Part shown: piece by piece, positions 27,433 through 33,455 of the stretch
Position numbering within the stretch: the stretch's first letter is position 1
Layout of the letters: every line of letters starts with the position of its first letter
Source: JALZUE01 sp051251725
GTDB lineage: Bacteria > Pseudomonadota > Gammaproteobacteria > Enterobacterales > Alteromonadaceae
Assembly (NCBI GenBank): GCA_051251725.1
Contig: JBPOFN010000005.1
Coordinates: 62,001 to 126,000, forward strand
Direction of reading: 5' to 3'
DNA length: 64,000 nucleotides
Translations under genes and position numbers: made by a program
Notes under the pieces: generated by a model
The model's input: only the letters and a program-made list of their open reading frames with translations
Databases searched by the model: none
What the model was told of the DNA's origin: nothing

Positions 27433-27750
27433 TCGACATCTCCTCTGTCTTTAAAAAAAGAAAACAAAATAGGCATACAGGGTAATGCACAGCTCACTGA
27501 ATTATATTCTGTTGATTACTTGTTATTTTATTTGACGATAAGGCTTTTTAGCCCGTGTCTTTATAATTATCTCGTTATTTTTTATACGCTTTCTGGATTA
27601 GAATTACCCAAAATTTGATAGAGGTCAACGTTTAATTATTGAGCAATTACTTTAAAAACCCCAATAATATCAATGGAGTATTAGCTCTAAGTGCAGGTGG
27701 AATATAGGATATAGAACAAAAACAGAGGAAAATTAGAAGTAAAAATAAGA
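27433..27750. other. Intergenic upstream of coxB
   Basis: No gene seen. It must hold the coxB promoter; a minus-strand TTGACC (27622-27627) is the best -35 candidate but no well-spaced -10 was found. Confidence 0.4.
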
Positions 27751-27785
27751 AAAAATGAAGGATTTATGAAAACCCTTCATTTATG
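27751..27785 (-). terminator. Rho-independent terminator of lexA
   Basis: On the minus strand AAATGAAGG (27782-27774) pairs with CCTTCATTT (27761-27753) and runs into TTTTTTC. It lies about 20 bp after the lexA stop. Confidence 0.85.
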
Positions 27786-27804
27786 AATAAAAGCAAGCGC
27801 TTAG

Positions 27805-28419
27805 TTACATCCAGTCGGCATTACGAATAACGCCAACAGCAATCCCTTCAACGTTAAAACTTTGTGTCGTTAAATCGACTTTAATTGGTGAAAAATCTTC
27901 ATTTTCGGCATGTAAATAAACAACATTACCTTCACGTTTAAAACGCTTAACCGTGACATCGTCTTCAACACGAGCAACAATTACTTGCCCGTTTTTAACA
28001 TCAGTGGTTTGATGAACCGCTAATAAATCGCCGTCTAAAATACCAATATCTTTCATACTTTCACCATTAACGCGTAGTAAATAATCAGCATTAGGATGAA
28101 ACAAACTACCATCAACTTTATAGCGTTCTTCAATATGTTCAATTGCCATAATTGGCTCGCCAGCGGCAACACGGCCGATTAATGGCAACCCTTCTTCTTC
28201 AATAAATTGCTCAGCTAGGCGAATACCACGAGAAGTGCCGGGTAACATATCAATATAACCTTTTTTCGCTAAAGCTTTTAAATGCTCCTCGGCAGCGTTA
28301 GCTGACTTAAAACCAAAAAAACTCGCTATTTCAGCCCGGGTTGGTGGCATGCCGGTTTCTGAAATTTTATCTTTGATCAGGTCAAATATTTGCCCTTGTC
28401 GTGCCGTTAACGGTTTCAT
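27805..28419 (-). CDS. lexA: SOS repressor LexA
   Basis: Represses DNA-damage genes and cleaves itself when RecA is activated. 204 residues. N-terminal winged helix-turn-helix (MKPLTARQGQIFDLI ... PPTRAEIASFFGFKSANAAEEHL), cleavage site Ala86-Gly87 in RVAAGEP, catalytic Ser121 in NGESMKDIGI and Lys158 in VTVKRF. A SOS box lies about 30 bp upstream of the ATG, so it is self-regulated. It stands alone, directly left of the cassette array. Confidence 0.98.
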   Translation of the reverse strand: MKPLTARQGQIFDLIKDKISETGMPPTRAEIASFFGFKSANAAEEHLKALAKKGYIDMLPGTSRGIRLAEQFIEEEGLPLIGRVAAGEPIMAIEHIEERYKVDGSLFHPNADYLLRVNGESMKDIGILDGDLLAVHQTTDVKNGQVIVARVEDDVTVKRFKREGNVVYLHAENEDFSPIKVDLTTQSFNVEGIAVGVIRNADWM

Positions 28420-28448
28420 AATTTTCCTGTGACTTTATACAGTAATAA

Positions 28449-28464
28449 CTGTCAGTATATACAG
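28449..28464 (-). promoter_or_regulatory. LexA (SOS) box of lexA
   Basis: CTGT (28449-28452), 8 bases, ACAG (28461-28464), the exact gammaproteobacterial LexA consensus. A second CTGTATAT half-site follows at 28466 but lacks its ACAG partner. Confidence 0.9.
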
Positions 28465-28770
28465 ACTGTATATAAACTCAAGTAGAGATTATTTATTAAA
28501 CGTTGTACGGCTGTGGGATCCAGTTTAAAAATAAAAAAATCCAGCATCGTTAAACTTCGAAATAATTTATACCATTGAACTAAAACAACCTAAGCAACTG
28601 ATCTAATTATAAAAATAAACACCTATTAAATAGGAACAAAGACGGGAAGTTTTCTGCTTGCCAATTAATCGATAAAATAGCGCCATAAGGCGGCTTGCGT
28701 TGATTTTACTTAATGGCTGATCAGAGCCTAAATTTTTACCGTATATTTTCTCTTTTATCATTACTGTCAT
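28465..28770. other. Intergenic right of lexA, no gene supported
   Basis: Low-complexity AT-rich DNA. A 63-codon minus-strand frame (28603-28794) begins with GTG inside a short inverted repeat and shows no protein-like features, so it is not called. Confidence 0.4.
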
Positions 28771-28997
28771 GTTACTTAGACTTCTCAGCAACACACGTCG
28801 ACCAGTTAATTAACTACTTTAACTTCATGAAAATATAGGGATTAACATTATTTTTAAATTAGGATATTACTGAGAAGTCTTAGTAATATCCTTGCACCGA
28901 CAGGTTTTAAATATTTGGGTTTCTAATGCTTTGAAATTATGGGATATTAATGAGAATTAAATAAGTTTTATGGGACGGACATTACTGAGAAGTATCC
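28771..28997. repeat. Cluster of short inverted repeats at the array's left edge
   Basis: Three copies of a motif built on TTACTGAGAAGT: one inverted at 28771-28792, one as a 30-bp hairpin with perfect 10-bp arms (GGATATTACT / AGTAATATCC) at 28862-28891, and one at 28972-28997 preceded by GGGACGGACA. A fourth, weaker copy (GGGATATTAATGAGAA) is at 28941-28956. They lie in 230 bp just before the first cassette junction. Confidence 0.6.
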
Positions 28998-29032
28998 ATA
29001 ATAAGCTGTTAGGGCACCAAGGAAGTTCTGCT

Positions 29033-29429
29033 ATGAAATATATCACCGCAGTTTTTTTCTTTTCTATCATTAAATGTGATTGCAGTAGATGGTTTGGTTA
29101 CACAATTTGTTATAACTAAAACAATCAAAATATCTGAAGAATCGGAAACGCGTCAAATTTATAATAATGCGGTATTAGTTAACTTTAATGATGTTCATTC
29201 AATTGATTTTAAAGGTCAATATACATTCAAAATAACTACTCGTACCGACGACTTTAAGAAAGTGAACATGTTAATCAACCTTAAAGATATCGACAGGTAA
29301 ACATATTATGTGGGTGGTCACGCTATGGATTTATCGGTAGGAGACTCGACAAGCTTTGAGTTGAATCTTAGCAATACAAATATAACATACAGCGTAGAGC
29401 TTGATACGTCATATGGTAAGTTGCCTTAG
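29033..29429 (+). pseudogene. Broken cassette gene for a small secreted protein
   Basis: The ATG at 29033 (after AAGGAAG) starts a signal peptide but runs out of frame in a T7 tract (29052-29058). Removing one T gives MKYITAVFSFLSLNVIAVDG, a convincing signal peptide, continuous with the frame that reads on from 29076 (LVTQFVITKTIKISEESETR). That frame is stopped at 29298-29300 by TAA, then continues in the same frame (TYYVGGHAMDLSVGDSTS) to a second stop at 29427-29429, which touches the attC-like site. So one frameshift and one in-frame stop separate this from an intact gene of about 130 codons. Family unknown. A sequencing error could explain the T-tract shift but not easily the stop. Confidence 0.6.
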
Positions 29430-29475
29430 TTGCTTAAACGGACAAAAAACAGCTGGCTTTTAATTAGGCGTTAGC
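29425..29475 (+). repeat. attC-like site 1 (short form)
   Basis: Starts near the stop of the broken gene, contains TTGCTTAAACGGACAAAA then CAGCTGGCTTTT, and ends GGCGTTAGC. About 50 bp, so the central loop of the longer sites is missing. Confidence 0.6.
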
Positions 29476-29496
29476 TTACAAGGAAGTATTCAAGCA

Positions 29497-29886
29497 TTGG
29501 CAACTCTAATTGGTTTTGTCTTATTATTCATTCCCCTTGTGGCAATGGATTATTATTCACATAAAGAGTTCGATTTATCGCTTTCTGATAACCTTAAAAA
29601 GTGGCGTGTAGCTAAATACACCGCTATTTTAATTGTATTTTTATATTGTATTCACCTTTTAATAAATGGTCATGAATATGTGATAATGGATGAGCACCAA
29701 AATACAACCTACTTAGAAGACTGGTTTAGATGTTTAGCTGGGATAGTTTATTCTAAACCTGCGGGTTACTGCCTTAGTGAGTCTAGCTCACCTTACGGAA
29801 CTGACATGAAAGAAGATTATGCTTTCATTATTGGTTGGCTTGGCTTGTTATATTTTACTTGGGTAGTGTTTCTAGAGAGTTTGTAA
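29497..29886 (+). CDS. Cassette-borne membrane protein of unknown function
   Basis: 129 residues with three likely membrane helices (about 3-18, 39-56 and 110-127) and a central, possibly periplasmic, loop with two Cys (DWFRCLAGI, GYCLSESSS). The start is TTG at 29497, 11 bases after AAGGAAG; the first in-frame ATG is 16 codons later, inside the first helix, so TTG is preferred. It fills its cassette: the stop abuts the R'' box of the next attC. No family recognised. Confidence 0.6.
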   Translation: MATLIGFVLLFIPLVAMDYYSHKEFDLSLSDNLKKWRVAKYTAILIVFLYCIHLLINGHEYVIMDEHQNTTYLEDWFRCLAGIVYSKPAGYCLSESSSPYGTDMKEDYAFIIGWLGLLYFTWVVFLESL

Positions 29887-29971
29887 GCTAACAAGAACTA
29901 AAAACAGCTGGCTATTGCCCCTTCGTCGCTAATTTTAACTAACTATTTTACCGCTTATAAAAGCGTTAGTA
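29887..29971 (+). repeat. attC-like site 2
   Basis: R''-like GCTAACA at 29887, AAAACAGCTGGCTATT, the shared TTCGTCGCTAATTTTA, and R'-like GCGTTAG at 29963-29969. About 84 bp. Confidence 0.8.
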
Positions 29972-29982
29972 AGAACCTAACT

Positions 29983-30525
29983 ATGATCAAAATTCCACAT
30001 ACGGATAATATTTTTGAAATCATCCCATTTTTAACCGAATCGGAATGCTTGGAGTACATTCTTTTTAGTGAACAATCTGGTTATGAAATTGCGGATGTTC
30101 AACTTGAAAATAGTAGGGAACATTTATCAAACATTAGAAATAATGAAAGATATGATTATTTTTCTGATGAATTAGCTTCTGAGCTTTGGAAACGACTAGA
30201 TGGCCATCTATTCCCTCTGTTTTTGGGTAAAAAGGCTGTAAATTTATCGCCCCATTTTCGTTTTTATAAGTATCAAAGTGGTCAAAAATTTAATATGCAC
30301 AAAGATGGTCGCCAAAAAATAAATGACAACGAAACTCTGTTTACTTTTTTAATTTACCTGAACGATAATTATACTGGCGGTAACACTGAGTTTCGCTCAG
30401 AAAATTTATCTATTCAGCCTAAAGTAGGTTCAGCTCTATGTTTTGAACATCATGAATGGCATCAAGGTTCGGTTGTAACTTCAGGCATAAAATATATTTT
30501 ACGTACCGATGTAGTCTATTGCTAA
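29983..30525 (+). CDS. Cassette-borne Fe(II)/2-oxoglutarate oxygenase (prolyl 4-hydroxylase-like)
   Basis: 180 residues. The double-stranded beta-helix core shows the iron triad: His106-x-Asp108 in FNMHKDGR, the distal His in EWHQGS (His160), and the 2-oxoglutarate-binding basic residue in KYILRTDVVY (Lys170 or Arg174). FRFYKYQSGQKF before the motif and LIYLNDNYTGGNTEF after it match the prolyl 4-hydroxylase alpha-subunit-like group. Oxidises a protein or small molecule; substrate unknown. ATG at 29983 lies 12 bp after attC site 2, and the stop lies inside site 3. Confidence 0.85.
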   Translation: MIKIPHTDNIFEIIPFLTESECLEYILFSEQSGYEIADVQLENSREHLSNIRNNERYDYFSDELASELWKRLDGHLFPLFLGKKAVNLSPHFRFYKYQSGQKFNMHKDGRQKINDNETLFTFLIYLNDNYTGGNTEFRSENLSIQPKVGSALCFEHHEWHQGSVVTSGIKYILRTDVVYC

Positions 30526-30616
30526 CAAGAACTTTAAGCAGGCAAAAAACAGTTGGCTTTTGCTCGTTCGTCGCTAATTTTAGCCTACAATTTTTCGCCG
30601 CTTAGCAAGGCGTTAT
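30521..30616 (+). repeat. attC-like site 3
   Basis: Best-preserved site, 96 bp. GCTAACA at 30521-30527 opens it, and GCGTTAT at 30610-30616 closes it. Inner arms TTAAGC and GCTTAG, and GTTGGCT and AGCCTAC, pair in order. The stop of the oxygenase is in the opening box. Confidence 0.85.
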
Positions 30617-30631
30617 ATTTCAGGGGAAATT

Positions 30632-31063
30632 TTGACTATATATTTCTATACAAAACTTGATGAGTTTGGTGAATTTTCAAACTTTTCTAAACATGGTGTT
30701 GAAATGGATGGGGTTTGGTGGGAAACAGTCGAACATTTTTTCCAAGCTCAAAAGTTTGAAAATAATGAACATCGTGAAGCTATTCGAAATGCTTATAATT
30801 CAAAACAAGCTGCCGAATTAGGTCGTAGCCGCAAAGTACCTATCCGAGAGGATTGGGAATTGATCAAAGACAATATTATGTATCAAGCAGTCTTAAAGAA
30901 ATTTCAAACTCACGATTCGCTTAGAGCAAAACTTATCTCTACAGGTAATCAAGGTATAGTTGAAAATGCACCCGGAGATTATTACTGGGGTTGTGGTAAA
31001 ACAGGAACAGGTTTAAATAAGTTAGGCTTGATTCTAATGAAAGTAAGATCTGTATTGGCATAA
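30632..31063 (+). CDS. Cassette-borne NADAR family protein
   Basis: 143 residues covering one NADAR (YbiA-like) domain: GEFSNFSKHGVEMDG (12-26), WWETVEHFFQAQKF (28-41), and the C-terminal WGCGKTGTGLNKLG. The family contains N-glycosidases, including enzymes that remove ADP-ribose from guanine in DarT-NADAR toxin-antitoxin pairs and YbiA, linked to riboflavin intermediates. No toxin gene accompanies it. The start is TTG at 30632 after AGGGGAAA; the first in-frame ATG would remove conserved residues. The cassette stop lies in the opening of attC site 4. Confidence 0.88.
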   Translation: MTIYFYTKLDEFGEFSNFSKHGVEMDGVWWETVEHFFQAQKFENNEHREAIRNAYNSKQAAELGRSRKVPIREDWELIKDNIMYQAVLKKFQTHDSLRAKLISTGNQGIVENAPGDYYWGCGKTGTGLNKLGLILMKVRSVLA

Positions 31064-31150
31064 CTGCAACATAAGTCATTACAATAAAGAAAAAAAGGTT
31101 GGCTTTCGTTCACGCCTCATTTATTTTATTGTCGCTCAGCAAAGCGTTAG
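31058..31150 (+). repeat. attC-like site 4
   Basis: GCATAAC at 31058-31064, GGTTGGCTTTCG in the middle, TCGCTCAGCAAAGCGTTAG at 31132-31150. About 93 bp. Confidence 0.75.
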
Positions 31151-31167
31151 CAATCTCGGAGACTATT

Positions 31168-31743
31168 TTGAAACTTGAGGCTTCATTAATTTTATCAGTT
31201 GTTCTTGTTTTTCAAGGGTGCACACATACCCGTGTCAAACCCGAAAACCATATATTTCAAGGAGAGACGGTTCCTATAAAGGTTCAATCACAAGCCTTAG
31301 CTAATTACCGTTATATTCCAATTATTAACTCTCGATCTATAGTGGTCAGTGTTTTTTCTAAAGAGCAGCATTGTGCGAATAACTTTAACCAACAAGCGAA
31401 GTATTTATATAGCCAAGAGCTACTAAAAGAATCTCCATCAAAAACACTAAAGTTACCAAAAGATAAAGATGTTTATATTAAAGTAAGTAATCATTGGGCT
31501 ACGCCAGGAGCGGCACAAATTGATTGCTTTCAAGTTCTTTCATTTAAAACAGAGATGAATAAACGTTATGAATTAGAAATGGACATAACTAACTCAAATT
31601 TTCCCCGCGGTTACAAATGCCCATTGCAAATAAAAGCCTACCAAGAAAATAAGCGATCAGATGTTTTAAACTTAAAAGATTTAACACCACAATATGAGTT
31701 ATTTATTGACGGTAAATCTAACGCTGCTAAATGTGAAAGCTAA
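31168..31743 (+). CDS. Cassette-borne lipoprotein of unknown function
   Basis: 191 residues from a TTG at 31168, which has GGAG 6 bp upstream. This gives MKLEASLILSVVLVFQGC, a lipoprotein signal with the lipid-linked Cys at position 18 (VFQGC). The longer frame from 31099 would start inside attC site 4 and bury the signal. The mature part has four Cys (QHCAN, IDCFQ, YKCPL, AKCES) and a beta-rich look (KRYELEMDIT). Residue +2 after the Cys is Thr, which favours the outer membrane by the E. coli rule. No family recognised. Confidence 0.65.
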   Translation: MKLEASLILSVVLVFQGCTHTRVKPENHIFQGETVPIKVQSQALANYRYIPIINSRSIVVSVFSKEQHCANNFNQQAKYLYSQELLKESPSKTLKLPKDKDVYIKVSNHWATPGAAQIDCFQVLSFKTEMNKRYELEMDITNSNFPRGYKCPLQIKAYQENKRSDVLNLKDLTPQYELFIDGKSNAAKCES

Positions 31744-31781
31744 CAATCAATTCAAGTGATATTTTTTACTAGGAGGCTCTA

Positions 31782-31988
31782 ATGAATAAATTCATAACTT
31801 TAATCAATGTGGCAGGTAAAGGTTTGTTGGCTGGTGCGGGTGCGACACTTTTTGGCCTAGTATTTTTTTCCTTATCATTTAGTAATCAAGAGCCATTAAA
31901 TATAGGTTCACTTGTCGCCATTACTTCAGGTTTAGCTTGTGTTTTTATGGCCTTTAATTTTAAAGCATGGCAGATAAAACGTAAATAG
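31782..31988 (+). CDS. Cassette-borne two-helix membrane peptide
   Basis: 68 residues, two membrane helices (about 12-33 and 41-58) and a basic tail (KAWQIKRK). Strong ribosome site AGGAGG (31771-31776). Between it and the lipoprotein stop only a GCTAACAA box and no attC hairpin is seen, so the two genes may share one cassette or the site between them has collapsed. No family recognised. Confidence 0.6.
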   Translation: MNKFITLINVAGKGLLAGAGATLFGLVFFSLSFSNQEPLNIGSLVAITSGLACVFMAFNFKAWQIKRK

Positions 31989-32028
31989 AACAAAACACTC
32001 AAACGGACATACAACCGTTGGCTTTTGG
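31989..32028 (+). repeat. Half attC at the right end of the array
   Basis: AACAAAACACTCAAACGG, then ACCGTTGGCTTTTGG, matches the left half of the other sites; the right half with GCGTTA is absent. The array ends here. 32029-32130 carries only the ribosome site of the GAF gene. Confidence 0.65.
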
Positions 32029-32130
32029 TAAATAAAATCGCTACTGGGGTTAACAAAATCACCCTATTTATGGTCAGATGGCCAGTAAGAGCTAAACTTA
32101 GTAGTAAGCCGGAGCAAAGGAGGGATAATA

Positions 32131-32634
32131 ATGGATAGGTTTTTAAAGCTAACAACCAAGCTAACCAACCCTAGTATTTCTACCAAAGACAAACTAAATG
32201 AAATTTGCCTGACCACCGCTGCTATTATTCAAGGTACCAGTAGAGTGAGTTTATGGCGATTTACTGAAAATTTTGACGCGATAACATGCACAATTTGTTA
32301 TGACTTAAATGAAGGAAGCTTTACCTCTGAACAAGTGCTACATAAAAGTGACTATACTGAATATTTCACCGCGATTTTAGCGCACGAAGTGATTAATGCA
32401 GCCGATGCCAGAGCACACCCCGCAACTAAGTGTTTTACTACCACTTATTTTAAACCACTCAAAATATATTCATTATTAGATTTTATTTTGTACCGCGATT
32501 TTCAACCATATGGCGTTATCTGCTGTGAAAGTGTGAATAAGTCAGTTAATTGGACTGATGAAGATGTCGAGTCATTAAAACGTATCGCAAGATCCAGCTC
32601 AATGTATTTCACCCCGACAGAAGGTAGCGATTAA
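32131..32634 (+). CDS. Stand-alone GAF domain protein
   Basis: 167 residues forming one GAF domain: helical lead (LNEICLTTAAIIQGTSRVSLWRF), strand ending in GVICCES, and the final helix WTDEDVESLKRIARS. Such single GAF proteins bind small ligands or partner with signalling enzymes; no effector domain is attached. Strong AGGAGG ribosome site. Just outside the cassette array and in the same direction; not clearly part of it. Ligand and partner unknown. Confidence 0.8.
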   Translation: MDRFLKLTTKLTNPSISTKDKLNEICLTTAAIIQGTSRVSLWRFTENFDAITCTICYDLNEGSFTSEQVLHKSDYTEYFTAILAHEVINAADARAHPATKCFTTTYFKPLKIYSLLDFILYRDFQPYGVICCESVNKSVNWTDEDVESLKRIARSSSMYFTPTEGSD

Positions 32635-32708
32635 ACATTTTGTCGCGCAGTGAGATAAAGCTAAGCTAATTTAATTAAACCAACAACAGATTAAAGTGCC
32701 AAGGTAAC

Positions 32709-33431
32709 ATGCAAAAACATAAAAAAATCAAATGCCTATTCTGCCTGTTTGTTGTTAGCGCTATGGCATTTATCACGGTTAAAGCCGCCGCTGTGCAAGC
32801 GCCTTTAGTTTTCACCCAAACCTACTTAGGTGAGAATTTTTTATGTGCTCAAAACGCCTTAAAAATAGCTTATGCTGAATTGGATCGAGAAGTAACCTTT
32901 TTAACCCTACCAAGTAAACGCGCGTTAAAATACGCCAATGAAGGTAAAGCCGATGGCGAAATGATTCGGGTACATGGTGTTGAAAAAGACTACCCAAATT
33001 TGGTTAAAATTCCGGTTCCTATTTGTGAAGTTGACTCAGTCATGATTGCCAATGAAAAAGTTAATATTTCAACTTATGAAGATATAAAAAAATATCGCTT
33101 AGGGATCACTATTGGTTTTGTTGATCACGAAAACTTAGTTAAACAATATAATATAAAAGCCGTGAAAGTTGTGAAAAATGAAATTCTGATCAAAATGATT
33201 TTACGCGACCGGGTCGATGTTATTTTTCTTACTAAAAGTGACGCTGAAAAATTAATCAAATCATCAAAAAAAGTTAACCTAAAAATTCTTGCTGGTTTAA
33301 GTAGGCAGCTATTTCTCTATCACTATCTTCACAAAAATCATCAGACTCTAATTCCCAAAATAACCGAACAACTAACGCTAATGCAGCTGAATAAACAGCT
33401 TAATTTGTCGGATATTAAATCAAATCAATAA
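32709..33431 (+). CDS. Periplasmic substrate-binding-like protein (SBP family 3 type)
   Basis: 240 residues with a signal peptide (residues about 1-28, FITVKAAAVQA). The mature part resembles the type II binding proteins: PSKRALKYANEGKADGEMIRV (about 68-88), STYEDIKKYRLGITIG and ILRDRVDVIFLTKSDAEKL. No permease or ATPase gene is near, so it may act as a sensor input or orphan; related proteins in Alteromonadales are common as single genes. Follows the GAF gene by 74 bp. Ligand unknown. Confidence 0.75.
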   Translation: MQKHKKIKCLFCLFVVSAMAFITVKAAAVQAPLVFTQTYLGENFLCAQNALKIAYAELDREVTFLTLPSKRALKYANEGKADGEMIRVHGVEKDYPNLVKIPVPICEVDSVMIANEKVNISTYEDIKKYRLGITIGFVDHENLVKQYNIKAVKVVKNEILIKMILRDRVDVIFLTKSDAEKLIKSSKKVNLKILAGLSRQLFLYHYLHKNHQTLIPKITEQLTLMQLNKQLNLSDIKSNQ

Positions 33432-33455
33432 AACGCGCTGACGATAAGTGCCGAC

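Larger units (their letters stand above)
29008..32028 (+). mobile_element. Gene-cassette array with attC-like sites, no integrase (CALIN)
   Basis: Six small plus-strand genes, each tightly packed, are separated by imperfect palindromes that begin with a GCTAACA-type R'' box and end with GCGTTA(G/T), the layout of integron attC sites. Complete sites lie at 29887-29971, 30521-30616 and about 31058-31150; short or half sites lie at 29425-29475 and 31989-32028. Attachment sites at 29887 and 30521 share TTCGTCGCTAATTTTA in the same central position, and four of the five carry a GGCTTTT or GGCTATT block after AAACAG(C/T)TG or similar. The left end begins GTTAGGG at 29008, a typical cassette junction. 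No intI gene is in the window, so this is either a CALIN or the far part of a chromosomal integron. Confidence 0.8.

Noticed and set aside
28603..28794. 63-codon minus-strand frame next to the cassette array, considered as a remnant of an integrase
   Set aside because: Starts with GTG inside a short repeat; no tyrosine-recombinase motif is visible.
28441..32028. An integron integrase or attI near lexA
   Set aside because: No tyrosine-recombinase-like frame exists on either strand here; the array is described without one.
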